This document shows, in pieces, positions 32,147 to 42,369 of a stretch of 64,000 nucleotides of DNA. A program made the position numbers and the translations under genes. The stretch is from positions 186,001-250,000 of the forward strand of contig NZ_BAZR01000001.1 of assembly GCF_001315105.1 (NCBI RefSeq), given 5' to 3'. The stretch comes from Paenibacillus sp. JCM 10914 (GTDB lineage: Bacteria > Bacillota > Bacilli > Paenibacillales > Paenibacillaceae). Under the pieces are notes generated by a model that was not told where the DNA came from, did not search any database, and saw only the letters and a list, made by a program, of their open reading frames with translations. Each line of letters begins with the position of its first letter. Position 1 is the first letter of the stretch.

Positions 32147-33118
32147 TTGTCACAACAAACGACTGGCACATCCATTTTACTTCAGAGCGCGTCAGAGGGT
32201 CTGGCATTGTTCGGACCGCAAGATACATTTCTTAAATTGATTGAGAAAGAAATCCCGGCCACGATCGTTACGCGTGAAGAGGTCATTTCGATCCGTGGCG
32301 AGGGGCGGAATGTGGAGAGTCTGCAACAGTTGTTTGATGTGCTGTTACAGCTTGTACGCAATGGTTATTTATTAACTGAGCGAGACATTCTCTACGCTGT
32401 TGAACTTGCCAAGGATTTGAGAGCCGATCAATTGCTTGATCTTTATAAAGGCGAAATTACGACAACGTTTAAAGGCAAACCGATTCGCGTTAAGACCATC
32501 GGTCAGAAACATTATGTTACCACAATCAAGAAGCGGGATATTGTCTTCGGGATTGGCCCTGCCGGAACCGGCAAGACTTACCTGGCGGTGGTACTGGCCG
32601 TTGCAGCGCTTAAAGAAGGTTCTGTTAAACGTATTATACTCACCCGTCCTGCGGTCGAAGCAGGAGAAAGCCTGGGCTTTCTTCCCGGTGACCTTCAGGA
32701 GAAAGTGGATCCCTACCTTAGACCCCTTTACGATGCGTTATACGATGTAATGGGACCTGACCAGACAGCGAAGGCGCTGGAGCGGGGATTGATCGAGATT
32801 GCGCCGCTCGCCTACATGCGGGGACGTACACTGGACGATTCCTTTATTATTCTTGACGAAGCACAGAACACGACACCGGAGCAGATGAAGATGTTCCTGA
32901 CGCGGCTTGGCTTCGGCTCAAAGATGGTCATTACAGGGGATGTTACCCAAATTGACTTGCCTAAGGGCAAGAAATCAGGACTAATCGAAGCTAAATCGAT
33001 ATTAAGCGGTATAGAGGATATCGGCTTTGTGTATTTTGCAGAACAGGATGTTGTACGGCACTCTTTAGTTCAAAAAATCATCGTCGCTTATGATAAAGCA
33101 GCAGAAAACCAAGTTTAA
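32147..33118 (+). CDS. phoH: PhoH family ATPase (YqfE type)
   Basis: A 323-residue P-loop protein. Walker A is GPAGTGKTYLAVVLA (about 139-153). Further motifs are RPAVEAGESLGFLPGD, FIILDEAQN (Walker B) and VITGDVTQIDLP. An N-terminal KH-like part precedes the ATPase. Homologues are linked to RNA metabolism and often neighbour ybeY, as here. The start is TTG 32147 after AAGGAG. A second PhoH with a PIN domain lies at the right end of the window. Confidence 0.95.
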   Translation: MSQQTTGTSILLQSASEGLALFGPQDTFLKLIEKEIPATIVTREEVISIRGEGRNVESLQQLFDVLLQLVRNGYLLTERDILYAVELAKDLRADQLLDLYKGEITTTFKGKPIRVKTIGQKHYVTTIKKRDIVFGIGPAGTGKTYLAVVLAVAALKEGSVKRIILTRPAVEAGESLGFLPGDLQEKVDPYLRPLYDALYDVMGPDQTAKALERGLIEIAPLAYMRGRTLDDSFIILDEAQNTTPEQMKMFLTRLGFGSKMVITGDVTQIDLPKGKKSGLIEAKSILSGIEDIGFVYFAEQDVVRHSLVQKIIVAYDKAAENQV

Positions 33119-33132
33119 AGGGGATTGTCGCA

Positions 33133-35394
33133 ATGGCCTCCAAAGAACCATCGACGGACAAGTCCATATCGGGTAAGAACAGCGGATGGAAATATAGCGT
33201 GGGAACACGCTATATTCTGTTTTTGTTGCTTGCCTTGCTTTTTTATATGAGTCTAGCATCGGAGCTTGTACCTGAACGTTACGATATTCAGGTAAATGCA
33301 AGAAGCGAGAAGAATATCGTGGCGCCTGCGCAGATTGAGGACAGTAAGGCCACGTTGAAAGCACAGGAAGAAGCAGCTGAACGTGTTCAGACCGTCTTCA
33401 CCAAGGCACCGATTCGCAACGATGTGCTTATTACGCAGATCTTGGATCGAATCGAGAATTTGAACTTGCAGGATGATATCTCTTCTACGCAGAAAGCGGA
33501 GATTCTCCGCGATGAAATACCGCTGCGGGTGCAAAATTTCGTGCGGAACTACGTATCGGCCAACAGCACGAATGAAGCGTTCTCGCAAGAATTGCTTGAA
33601 GAAATTCAACGCGTGACCGATGAGCAGTCCTATTCGATACCGCCAGAGATCTTCATCAAGATCGTACGCTTGAACTCCGAGGACATCCCTCAGATGAAGT
33701 CGACGGCCAGAGAGATCGTATCGAGACTGATGCAAAATGAGATTGTAGATGCTGAATCGGTTCGAAGCCAGGTTGCGAGCAGTGTAAATGGCAGTTCATT
33801 GGATGATCGAACCGCTCGGGAAGTGGTCACTGAACTGATTAAGCTTTCGATTACGGCGAATAAATTCAGGGATGAGATGGCGACTAAGGATGCCAAAGTG
33901 GAAGCTAGAGAGAGCACATCACCGGTCTTTATCAAGCAAGGGGATATCCTTGTTGCCAAAGGCCAGGTTATTACTCCGGAGATGTATGAGCTTCTTGGCA
34001 AGAACGGCTTGCTGAAGAGCGATGTTAACTACTGGCCTGAGTTCGGAGTCCTCCTGTTATCCATGCTGTTATCTCTAGGAATCCTGATGTTTATCCGTCA
34101 ATCCGATCCGGCAAAATTCAAGTACAACAACTCTCAGCTGTTAATGCTGTTGTTGATCTACGTCATAACCCTAATTGCGATGCACTTGGCCGGCTTGCTG
34201 CAGAGCGAAGCGCAGGAATATATCGGTTACGTGGCCCCTGTGGCGATTGGAGCCATACTGGTTACTTTGCTGTTAGACATGTCGCTGGCCTATTTCAGCG
34301 TCATCATATTCAGTATATTGGCAAGTGTCATCCTGAACGTTCAAGGCGGGATGTTCAATTTCGAGTTCGGTCTGTTCGCGGCAATAACGTCATGTGTGGC
34401 GATCTTCTCGATCCATCGGGCAAGCCAGCGATCAACGATGCTGAAGGCTGGTATCATGGCTTCCTTATTCGGTGCATTGACCGTATTCATCATGCTGTTG
34501 ATTAACAACGAATCTTGGACGACAACCGATACATTATATTCTGTCGGATTCGCAATAGCCGGCGGACTGCTCACGGCCATTCTGGTAATCGGGTTAATGC
34601 CGTTCTTCGAAGTCACGTTCGGCATTCTCTCGGCGCTGAAGCTGGTCGAACTATCGAATCCTAACCATCCATTGCTGCGCAAGCTGCTAACGGAGACGCC
34701 TGGCACGTATCACCATAGCGTCATGGTCGGTAATCTGTCGGAAGCTTCGGCGGAAGCGATCGGAGCGAACGGTCTCTTATGCCGTGTAGGTTCTTATTAT
34801 CATGACATCGGGAAGACCAAACGACCGATTTATTTCATCGAGAATCAGAACAACATGGAGAATCCGCATGACTCGATCGAGCCTAAGCTGAGCAAATCGA
34901 TAATTGTTGCACATGCTAGAGATGGTGTGGAGATGCTGAAGGAGTATAAGCTGCCGAAGCCGATCCGGGATATAGCAGAGCAGCATCATGGTACTACGTT
35001 CCTGCACTATTTCTATCACAAAGCGGTTAGACAAGCGGAGGAACAAGGCATAGAGCCTGATTTCACCGAAGATGATTTCCGTTACCATGGTCCGAAGGCC
35101 CAGTCCAAGGAATCGGCTATTGTCGGAATCGCCGACAGTGTTGAAGCTGCTGTTCGTTCGCTGCGGAAGCCAACTGTGGAACAGGTTGAATCGATGATCG
35201 AGAAGATTATCAAAGGCCGCCTTGATGACCAGCAATTCAATGAATGTGATCTGACAATGAAGGAACTGGATATTGTAGCCAGAACGTTGAAGGAATCCGT
35301 CATGGGTATTTTCCACTCGAGGATCGAGTATCCTGAGGATGTGAAGCGCCCTAAACCGACTCCGGCGCCATCGGAGGAGAATTCTGCGGAATAG
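33133..35394 (+). CDS. pgpH: PgpH, 7TM-HD cyclic di-AMP phosphodiesterase
   Basis: A 753-residue membrane enzyme. One N-terminal helix (YILFLLLALLFYMSLASEL) leads to a large extracellular 7TMR-HD region. About seven membrane helices follow between residues 300 and 500, then a cytoplasmic HD domain with TYHHSVMVGNLSE, YYHDIGKTKRP and EQHHGTTF. PgpH degrades cyclic di-AMP, which controls potassium and osmotic balance. The acidic proline-rich tail is a normal variable end. The order phoH-pgpH-ybeY is conserved in Bacillales. Confidence 0.96.
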   Translation: MASKEPSTDKSISGKNSGWKYSVGTRYILFLLLALLFYMSLASELVPERYDIQVNARSEKNIVAPAQIEDSKATLKAQEEAAERVQTVFTKAPIRNDVLITQILDRIENLNLQDDISSTQKAEILRDEIPLRVQNFVRNYVSANSTNEAFSQELLEEIQRVTDEQSYSIPPEIFIKIVRLNSEDIPQMKSTAREIVSRLMQNEIVDAESVRSQVASSVNGSSLDDRTAREVVTELIKLSITANKFRDEMATKDAKVEARESTSPVFIKQGDILVAKGQVITPEMYELLGKNGLLKSDVNYWPEFGVLLLSMLLSLGILMFIRQSDPAKFKYNNSQLLMLLLIYVITLIAMHLAGLLQSEAQEYIGYVAPVAIGAILVTLLLDMSLAYFSVIIFSILASVILNVQGGMFNFEFGLFAAITSCVAIFSIHRASQRSTMLKAGIMASLFGALTVFIMLLINNESWTTTDTLYSVGFAIAGGLLTAILVIGLMPFFEVTFGILSALKLVELSNPNHPLLRKLLTETPGTYHHSVMVGNLSEASAEAIGANGLLCRVGSYYHDIGKTKRPIYFIENQNNMENPHDSIEPKLSKSIIVAHARDGVEMLKEYKLPKPIRDIAEQHHGTTFLHYFYHKAVRQAEEQGIEPDFTEDDFRYHGPKAQSKESAIVGIADSVEAAVRSLRKPTVEQVESMIEKIIKGRLDDQQFNECDLTMKELDIVARTLKESVMGIFHSRIEYPEDVKRPKPTPAPSEENSAE

Positions 35395-35475
35395 TGGTTT
35401 TGGCTTTCGTCGAGCTGGTTTGATGAATAATCGTAAGGTTTCACATGGGAAGAACATTAGAAGGAGCGTAATGGA

Positions 35476-35973
35476 ATGAGCTTGCAGCTGACGTGGAATA
35501 ACGAGCAAGACGATTTTCAGATTCGGGAGGATCTGATTACCCTGCTCGAAGCGATACTTCAAAAAGCGGGAGAGACTGAAGGTGTTACCGAAGGCGAGGT
35601 CGATCTTACCTTTGTCAGTGACGAGCAAATCCATGAATTGAACCTGGAGTACCGGGGAATTGATCGGCCGACGGATGTCCTGTCTTTCGCGATGAATGAA
35701 ATAACCAACGATGAGTTGGAGATCATTTATGAGTTGGAAGAAGGGGAAGAACTGGAGAACGTCCCTGATGTTCTGGGGGATATTATCATTTCCGTTCCGC
35801 GCGCAAAATTGCAGAGTGAGGAATACGGGCACTCGCTTGAGCGTGAACTTGGCTTTCTCTTCGTGCATGGATTTCTGCATCTGCTGGGCTATGACCATCA
35901 GGATGAGGCCAGTGAAGCCGAGATGATGGGCAAGCAGGAAGCGGTGCTCGCTGAAGTCGGGCTGACAAGATAG
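35476..35973 (+). CDS. ybeY: YbeY, rRNA maturation endonuclease
   Basis: A 165-residue metalloenzyme with the zinc motif HGFLHLLGYDH (HxxxHxxxxxH) near residues 134-144. It has GIDRPTDVLSFAM and DVLGDIIIS earlier in the fold. YbeY acts in 16S rRNA 3' end maturation and ribosome quality control. AGAAGGAGCG precedes the ATG. Its stop overlaps the GTG of dgkA by one base. Confidence 0.96.
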   Translation: MSLQLTWNNEQDDFQIREDLITLLEAILQKAGETEGVTEGEVDLTFVSDEQIHELNLEYRGIDRPTDVLSFAMNEITNDELEIIYELEEGEELENVPDVLGDIIISVPRAKLQSEEYGHSLERELGFLFVHGFLHLLGYDHQDEASEAEMMGKQEAVLAEVGLTR

Positions 35974-36356
35974 TGAAGCCGCATAGACACTCGTTGTTCA
36001 AGGCGTTTGGTTATGCTATAACTGGCATTTGGACCGCAGTGCGTACAGAACGTAATATGAAAATTCACATCGCTGCTGCTTTGATCGTATTCATCGCAGC
36101 AGCTTTGCTGCAATTAGAACGTATGGACTGGTTGTTCTTATTGCTTGCCGTCGCACTTGTGCTGATCACGGAACTCGTGAATACGTCCGTAGAAGCCGTC
36201 ATTGATTTCATATCACTTGAAGAACATCCGCTAGCCCGAGTGGCGAAGGATACAGCGGCCGGTGCAGCGCTTGTTGCAGCGGTATTCGCTATCATTGTGG
36301 GGTTGATTGTGTTTGGCAAACCGGTATATGGATGGATTCATGCTTGGATCAACTGA
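35973..36356 (+). CDS. dgkA: DgkA, undecaprenol/diacylglycerol kinase
   Basis: A 127-residue small integral membrane kinase with three membrane helices and the signature ELVNTSVEAVIDFISLEEH followed by KDTAAGAALVA. Gram-positive members mainly phosphorylate undecaprenol, feeding cell-wall lipid carrier recycling. The start is GTG 35973, which shares its G with the ybeY stop codon. Confidence 0.95.
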   Translation: MKPHRHSLFKAFGYAITGIWTAVRTERNMKIHIAAALIVFIAAALLQLERMDWLFLLLAVALVLITELVNTSVEAVIDFISLEEHPLARVAKDTAAGAALVAAVFAIIVGLIVFGKPVYGWIHAWIN

Positions 36357-36380
36357 TGCAGAAGAGAGGGGTAACAAACG

Positions 36381-36788
36381 ATGGATGCAGGGCTATTGAT
36401 ACAAGAAGCAATTAAAGCGCGTATGCGTGCCTATATCCCATATTCCAAGTTTGGCGTGGGTGCCGCACTGGTAGATTCTAAAGGGGAAGTACATTATGGT
36501 TGCAACGTGGAGAACGCGGCGTATGGGCCGACGAATTGTGCCGAGCGCACAGCGTTATTCCGTGCCATTGCCGATGGCCACGAAGCTGGGAGTTTCCAAG
36601 CGATCGCGATTGTGGCTGATACCGATGGCCCATGTACACCTTGCGGGGTGTGTCGGCAAGTGATGGTAGAGCTGTGTAAGCCGGACATGCCGGTCATTAT
36701 GGGTAATCTCAAGGGCGATATTCTGGAGACAACAGTTAAGGACCTTCTTCCCGAATCGTTTGGCCCTTGGGATTTGAAGCAGAACTGA
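36381..36788 (+). CDS. cdd: Cytidine deaminase
   Basis: A 135-residue enzyme that converts cytidine to uridine in pyrimidine salvage. Zinc and catalytic motifs are GPTNCAERTALFRA (Cys and the CAE glutamate) and PCTPCGVCRQVM (two Cys ligands). It follows dgkA by 24 bases behind GAGAGGGG and precedes era, the B. subtilis order. Confidence 0.97.
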   Translation: MDAGLLIQEAIKARMRAYIPYSKFGVGAALVDSKGEVHYGCNVENAAYGPTNCAERTALFRAIADGHEAGSFQAIAIVADTDGPCTPCGVCRQVMVELCKPDMPVIMGNLKGDILETTVKDLLPESFGPWDLKQN

Positions 36789-36871
36789 TGTTTTAAGTTA
36801 CGGCAAGAGCGTTTATTAATAATAAATACAACACAACTTAGTATTTACAGTTATAGTAGCGGAGGAATGGT

Positions 36872-37774
36872 ATGCAGAAGAAACAATATAAATCGGGGTT
36901 CGTCGCTATAATCGGCAGGCCGAACGTAGGAAAGTCGACGCTAATGAACCAGGTGATCGGCCAGAAAATCGCGATCATGTCGGATAAACCGCAGACGACA
37001 CGTAACAAAATACACGGGGTTTACACGACTGAAAACTCCCAGGTCGTCTTTCTGGATACGCCGGGCATTCATAAGCGTCAATCCAAGCTTGGGGATTACA
37101 TGAATCAGACTGCTCTCGGTACGCTTGGCGAGGTGGAAGCAGCGCTGTTCCTAGTGGATGCTTCGGAGGGGATCGGTGGCGGTGACCGCTATATAGCCGA
37201 ACAACTGAAGAAGATCAAAACACCTGTCATGCTGGTTATGAATAAGATCGACAAGATCGAGCCGCAGGCTTTGCTGCCTCTGATCGAAGACTACCGGAAG
37301 CTTCATGAATTTGCAGAGATCGTTCCGATCTCCGCCAAGCTGGGCAGCAACGTGAATACGCTCCTTGATCAGATCCAGAAATACTTGCCACCTGGACCTC
37401 AGTATTATCCAGAGGATCAAATTACGGATCATCCGGAACAGTTCGTATGCGCTGAGCTGATTCGCGAGAAGATTCTGCACATGACCCGAGAAGAAGTGCC
37501 ACACTCCATCGCAGTTACGATTGAAGACATGAAGGTAGAGGAGAATGGGACAGTCTACATCTCTGCTGTCATCTTCGTAGAGCGTGACTCTCAGAAGGGG
37601 ATTATCATCGGCAAGCAAGGCGCTTTGCTGAAGGAGGTTGGCAAGCAGGCGAGGCAGGATATACAACGCCTGCTGGGCTCGAAGATATTTTTGGAATTAT
37701 GGGTAAAAGTGAAAAAAGACTGGCGCAATCAAGATCGTGTTCTTCGGGACCTGGGATTTCATCGAGGTGAATGA
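36872..37774 (+). CDS. era: Era, ribosome-assembly GTPase
   Basis: A 300-residue protein. The GTPase domain has [12 protein letters not shown] (G1), DTPGIHKRQ (G3) and MNKIDKIE (G4). The C-terminal KH domain has [15 protein letters not shown] and binds the 3' end of 16S rRNA. It is usually essential. GGAGG precedes the ATG. Confidence 0.98.
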   Translation: MQKKQYKSGFVAIIGRPNVGKSTLMNQVIGQKIAIMSDKPQTTRNKIHGVYTTENSQVVFLDTPGIHKRQSKLGDYMNQTALGTLGEVEAALFLVDASEGIGGGDRYIAEQLKKIKTPVMLVMNKIDKIEPQALLPLIEDYRKLHEFAEIVPISAKLGSNVNTLLDQIQKYLPPGPQYYPEDQITDHPEQFVCAELIREKILHMTREEVPHSIAVTIEDMKVEENGTVYISAVIFVERDSQKGIIIGKQGALLKEVGKQARQDIQRLLGSKIFLELWVKVKKDWRNQDRVLRDLGFHRGE

Positions 37775-37880
37775 CAGGGTTACAGCCTCTTGCCAACAAT
37801 TGCATTTCATAAAATAACGCTGAGCGCACATCCTATTTTCGTAGATGCAGACGTCATTTCCGAAGAAAGGATGAATACGA

Positions 37881-38021
37881 ATGCGAGATTTTTCGTGGAA
37901 GTATTTTGCAATGACTGGAGATGTCGATGCTTATTTGCTGTATAAAGAAGCCGAGGGTGAGACGGTTCTTACAGCTGTATCCGCAGATGATGAGGCGGCC
38001 CTGCATGAAGAAGACGAGTGA
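37881..38021 (+). CDS. yqzL: YqzL family small protein
   Basis: A 46-residue ORF that starts MRDFSWKYFAMTGDVDAYLL and ends in an acidic tail (DDEAALHEEDE). The FSWK.F..TG..D.YLL pattern is that of YqzL, a conserved small protein of unknown function found between era and recO in Bacillales. GAAAGG lies about 10 bases upstream. The codon pattern and synteny support it despite its size. Confidence 0.82.
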   Translation: MRDFSWKYFAMTGDVDAYLLYKEAEGETVLTAVSADDEAALHEEDE

Positions 38022-38057
38022 TTATTGGTTGTTCCAGGAATGGTTGGGGGAGAATGC

Positions 38058-38813
38058 ATGCTACATCGGGCGGAAGGGATCGTTATCCGCAGCATGGACT
38101 ACGGAGAGGGCAACAAAATCATTACGCTTTGCACCAAGGAGTCGGGTAAGGTAGGAGTGCTGGTCAGAGGAGCTAAGAAGGTGAAAAGCCGACATGCTGC
38201 TCTGACTCAGCTGTTTACATATGGAGAGTATGTTTTTTTTCGTAACGGGACAGGACTAGGTACACTGAATGCTGGAGAGATTATCGCCTCGCATCATCTG
38301 TTGCGGGAGGACCTTATGAAAGCGGCCTATGCTTCTTACGCTTGCGAGCTCTTGGATCGGGTGCTGCAAGATGAGGAGACGGGCGCTTTTTGGTTTCATC
38401 AGTTGAACGCTTGTCTGGAGGCGATTCAGGAGGACAAAGATCCACAGATTATCATCAACCTATACGAGATGAAGATCCTGCAAGCTGCGGGCTATGGGCC
38501 GGAACTTCACGTATGCATCTCCTGCAATCAAGAGCGGAGGGATGAGGACATGCTGGTAAGCCCTCGCCTTGGCGGTGTGCTGTGCCGGTACTGTAAGCAC
38601 TTAGATCCGCCGGCCTTGTCGGTCTCGTTGAGGACGCTGAAGCTGTTGCGGTTATTCGGCAAGCTGGACCTGCGAAGGCTCGGCAATGTGGATGTTAAGG
38701 ATGAGACGCGTTCCGAACTGAAACATGTGATGCGGGCTTTGATGGACATGCAGCTGGGTTTGCGGCTGAAATCGCAAAATTTCCTTGATCAGATGGACAA
38801 GTACGACATTTGA
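38058..38813 (+). CDS. recO: RecO, DNA repair mediator
   Basis: A 251-residue protein. The N-terminal OB fold starts MLHRAEGIVIRSMDYGEGNK. A helical domain follows, with a zinc-binding part (CISCNQE and later CRYCKH). RecO loads RecA onto SSB-coated DNA with RecR. ATG 38058 has GGGGGA just upstream; an upstream in-frame start at 38025 is less likely. Its last codons contain the promoter of the glyQS leader. Confidence 0.95.
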   Translation: MLHRAEGIVIRSMDYGEGNKIITLCTKESGKVGVLVRGAKKVKSRHAALTQLFTYGEYVFFRNGTGLGTLNAGEIIASHHLLREDLMKAAYASYACELLDRVLQDEETGAFWFHQLNACLEAIQEDKDPQIIINLYEMKILQAAGYGPELHVCISCNQERRDEDMLVSPRLGGVLCRYCKHLDPPALSVSLRTLKLLRLFGKLDLRRLGNVDVKDETRSELKHVMRALMDMQLGLRLKSQNFLDQMDKYDI

Positions 38814-38838
38814 CGTCAGCTATAGAATGAGGTATTAT
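38810..38838 (+). promoter_or_regulatory. Sigma-A promoter of the glyQS T-box transcript
   Basis: TTGACG (38810-38815) and TATTAT (38833-38838) are 17 bases apart. The -35 overlaps the recO stop codon. Transcription should begin near 38845. Confidence 0.75.
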
Positions 38839-38844
38839 ATTTAT

Positions 38845-39119
38845 CAGTTTATGAGTAAGTGGATGTTTGGGATTTTAACATGCGTTGAACGGGAAAGTAA
38901 TGAATTTCGATCCTAGATATAGCGAGCCGGTGATGGTGGAAGTCCGGTGGAGGAGATTCATGAACATGGCACCCTGGAGCATGATGAGACGATAAAGTGG
39001 GTTCTGTTACAGCTTGTCTAAAGCGACAAGGACGGAGCCAAGTAGGGTGGAACCGCGGGAAGCTGACAAGCTCTCGTCCCTATGTCTGTACAACAGACGT
39101 AGGGCGAGGGCTTTTTTTG
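38845..39119 (+). promoter_or_regulatory. T-box leader (glycine specific) controlling glyQ-glyS
   Basis: The conserved T-box sequence AGGGTGGAACCGCGGG is at 39044-39059, and a terminator follows at 39070-39119. GGC at 38968-38970, followed by A, fits the glycine specifier codon in stem I. Uncharged tRNA-Gly pairs at the specifier and, through its CCA end, at the TGGA bulge of the T-box, which favours an antiterminator. This leader therefore raises glycyl-tRNA synthetase when glycine charging falls. Confidence 0.95.
39070..39119 (+). terminator. Regulated terminator of the T-box leader
   Basis: GCTCTCGTCCCTATGTCTG (39070-39088) pairs with CAGACGTAGGGCGAGGGC (39094-39111), followed by TTTTTTTG. 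It is the alternative partner of the T-box antiterminator. Confidence 0.9.
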
Positions 39120-39182
39120 TTGTACAGAGACCGGATTCATGTTGTCTATCTTACAAAAAGCGAGAGTAAAGGAGCTAAAATC

Positions 39183-40070
39183 ATGAATTTTCAACAGATG
39201 ATTTTGACGCTGCAGCAGTTCTGGGCAGAACAAAATTGTATCATCGTCCAGCCGTATGACACGGAAAAAGGCGCCGGCACGATGAACCCGATGACGTACT
39301 TGCGTTCGATCGGACCCGAGCCTTGGAATGTAGCGTATGTCGAACCTTCCCGCAGACCTGCGGACGGACGTTACGGTGAGAACCCGAACCGTCTGTATCA
39401 GCATCATCAATTTCAAGTCATTCTGAAGCCGTCGCCAGACAACATCCAGGAACTGTATCTCGAGAGTCTGAAGAGGCTGGGCATCGATCCATTGGATCAT
39501 GATATTCGCTTCGTTGAGGACAACTGGGAAGCACCGACGCTCGGTGCCTGGGGGCTTGGCTGGGAAGTATGGCTTGATGGTATGGAGATTACACAGTTTA
39601 CGTATTTCCAGCAAGTAGGCGGTATTGATGCCAATCCGGTGGCCGTTGAGATTACGTACGGTATGGAGCGCCTGGCTTCCTACATCCAGGACAAAGAGAA
39701 CGTATTTGATCTGGAGTGGGTAAACGGAATTACGTATGGGGATGTATTCCACCAGCCGGAGTTTGAACATTCGAAATATACGTTTGAAGTGTCGGACGTC
39801 AAGATGCTGTTCACACTGTTCAACATGTATGAGGAAGAAGCCAACAAAGCGATGAACCAAAATCTCGTCTTCCCGGCCTACGATTATGTGCTGAAATGCT
39901 CCCATACCTTTAATCTGTTGGATGCTAGAGGAGCGATTAGTGTAACCGAAAGAACAGGATATATTATGCGTGTACGGAATCTGGCCCGCCAGGTGGCGGC
40001 GACCTATTTGGAGGAGCGCGAGAAGCTTGGCTTCCCGTTGATTAAGAAAGGGGGCGCTGACGATGTCTAA
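39183..40070 (+). CDS. glyQ: Glycyl-tRNA synthetase alpha subunit
   Basis: A 295-residue catalytic subunit of the bacterial alpha2-beta2 GlyRS. It begins [14 protein letters not shown] and has [36 protein letters not shown] and [22 protein letters not shown] 39183 follows AAAGGAG. The frame is open upstream through the T-box, but that region is non-coding leader. It overlaps glyS by 8 bases. Confidence 0.97.
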   Translation: MNFQQMILTLQQFWAEQNCIIVQPYDTEKGAGTMNPMTYLRSIGPEPWNVAYVEPSRRPADGRYGENPNRLYQHHQFQVILKPSPDNIQELYLESLKRLGIDPLDHDIRFVEDNWEAPTLGAWGLGWEVWLDGMEITQFTYFQQVGGIDANPVAVEITYGMERLASYIQDKENVFDLEWVNGITYGDVFHQPEFEHSKYTFEVSDVKMLFTLFNMYEEEANKAMNQNLVFPAYDYVLKCSHTFNLLDARGAISVTERTGYIMRVRNLARQVAATYLEEREKLGFPLIKKGGADDV

Positions 40071-42137
40071 GGATTTATTATTCGAGATCGGTCTAGAAGA
40101 AGTACCAGCTAGATTTCTTCGCGCTGCGATGGATCAGCTACAGGATAAACTCGTTAAATGGCTCGAGGCTTCCAGAATTGCTCATGGCGAAGTAACGGCA
40201 TATGCGACACCTCGTCGTCTGGCGGTTATGGTGCAGCAGGTCGCAGTCAAACAAGAGGACGTAAGTGAGGAAGTAAAGGGTCCTTCACGCAAGATCGCAC
40301 TGGATGAGAACGGAGGATGGAGCAAGGCTGCGCTTGGTTTTGCACGCAGTCAAGGCGTGGATCCCGAGACGTTTACTTTCAAAGAACTGGGCGGCGTTGA
40401 ATATATATACGTGACGAAGAATAGCGTAGGGGTGGAGACGAAGTCCATTCTATCCGAAGGGCTGCTCGGTATTCTGACGTCCATGACCTTTCCGAAAAAT
40501 ATGCGTTGGGGCGCGCACGAATTCAAATTCGTTCGTCCCATCAAGTGGCTGGTTGCGCTGCTGGGAGATGAAATCGTTGATCTCGAAATTACGGGCGTCA
40601 AAGCCGGTAATATTACTCGCGGTCATCGATTCCTTGGGGGAGAAGCGGTCGTAGGCGAAGCCTCTGCATACCGTGAAGTGCTGCGTGCTCAGCACGTCAT
40701 CGTCGACGTGAACGAACGTCAGGAGATGATCGTGTCGCAGATCCAGCTCTTGCTCAAGAACAAGATTGGAACATCGCCATTAAGGACGATCTGCTGGAGG
40801 AAGTATTGTTCCTGGTAGAGACGCCGACGGTGTTATACGGAACGTTTGACGCTTCATTCTTGAACATTCCACAGGACGTACTGATCACATCGATGCGTGA
40901 ACATCAACGATATTTCCCTGTTTTGGATAAACAAGGCCAACTGCTTCCGTACTTCGTGACCGTTCGAAGCGGAGACAGTCGTTCGCTGGATGTCATTGCC
41001 AGAGGCAACGAGAAAGTGCTTCGCGCGAGACTGTCTGATGCCAAGTTCTTCTACGAGGAAGACCAGAAGCTGCAGATCAAGGATGCACTTTCCAAACTTG
41101 AAAGCATCGTGTTCCATGAGGAGCTTGGCACGATCGGTGACAAAGTCCGCCGCATCCGTCGGATCTCGGATCAGTTGTCAGCGAAGCTGGCGGTTTCGGC
41201 AGATGCAGCTGACAGTGTGAGTCGTGCTGCCGATATTTGCAAATTTGATCTGGTCACGCAGATGGTATATGAGTTTCCAGAGCTGCAAGGCGTTATGGGC
41301 GAAGATTACGCACGAAAAGCAGGCGAGAAGGAAGAAGTGGCGAAAGCTGTGTTCGAGCATTACCAACCTCGCTTTTCCGGCGATGCCGTGCCTTCCACGC
41401 AAGCCGGCTCAATTGTCAGCATTGCCGATAAGATCGATACCATTGTCGGTTGTTTCTCGATCGGCATCATTCCGACCGGTTCTCAAGATCCGTACGCGCT
41501 TCGTCGCCAGGCAGCGGGGATAGTACAGATTATGCTGGAACATAAGCTGCCCATTACCTTGTCGGAAGTGTTCGGCATTGCTCTTGCGGTACATGAGGAC
41601 ATCCGCGGGTTGAAGCGACTGGCTAGTGAAATCCGCAAAGATCTGCTTGATTTCTTCGCGCTGCGCGTGAAAAAGCTGTTGTCCGAGGATCAGCGTTATG
41701 ACGTTGTGGATGCTGTAATCTCCGCCGGATTTGATCATGTGATATCCGTCGTTGCGCGTGGTCAAGCGCTAATGCAAGCTGTGGGCCATAGCGAAGATTT
41801 CAAGACGACCGTCGAATCCTTTAACCGGGTCAGCAATTTGGCATCCAAAGCGGGGAAAGCCGCTGTGAATTCGGCATTGTTCACCGAAAGTCAGGAAGGT
41901 GAGCTATATCAAGCCTGGAATGACATTCGTGATGATTACCAGACAGCTCTGGAGTCAGGGGATGCCGAACGTTCGTTGTCCTTGTTGAGCGGACTGAAGG
42001 CGCCAATAACCGGATTCTTCGATTCCGTTATGGTTATGTCTGAGGACGAGGCCGTTCGGACGAATCGGCTGGCGTTGCTGTCCGGGATCGATGTCGATCT
42101 GAAGCGGTATGCGGACTTTTCCAAATTGGTAATGTAG
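40063..42137 (+). CDS. glyS: Glycyl-tRNA synthetase beta subunit (frameshifted)
   Basis: The reconstructed protein is 691 residues, the normal length. It starts [18 protein letters not shown]. The HD-like middle contains [18 protein letters not shown] and [13 protein letters not shown]. The C-terminal DALR-type anticodon domain has [15 protein letters not shown]. One G is missing at 40745-40747 (CAGATCCAG should be followed by GCTCTTGC), so translation stops early at 40818; the rest continues in another frame from about 40750. The gene is essential, which argues for a sequence error. Confidence 0.94.
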
Positions 42138-42139
42138 TA

Positions 42140-42169
42140 TCGACAGCGTCGTTGTTAAAATGGTATAAT
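42140..42169 (+). promoter_or_regulatory. Candidate promoter upstream of yaiI-dnaG-sigA
   Basis: TCGACA (42140-42145) and TATAAT (42164-42169) are 18 bases apart. The 232-base spacer between glyS and yaiI holds a second A/T-rich TATAAT at 42313-42318 without a clear -35. No gene is visible here. In B. subtilis ccpN and yqfL lie at this place. Confidence 0.45.
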
Positions 42170-42369
42170 GGATTGTTTTCAGGCAAAGCGTTGTTCTTCG
42201 TGTTCTACACGGGATGGCGCTTTTGCTGTGAATATATACCTGCCGAGTTAGAGCAAGCAATCCCGGGGCACTGTTTATTTCGGAAGCAGGATTTTATTCT
42301 GTCAAAGACGTATATAATAATATACAGCATAAGAATAAACCAAGATTACAGATAGAGCCGGTGATGTGA

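Noticed and set aside
34777..35898. A 373-residue minus-strand ORF across pgpH and ybeY
   Set aside because: It runs opposite to two well-supported genes and shows no motif or ribosome binding site.
38997..39182. Extended N-terminus of GlyQ from 38997
   Set aside because: The segment is the T-box and terminator. The real start, ATG 39183, has AAAGGAG and gives the family N-terminus.
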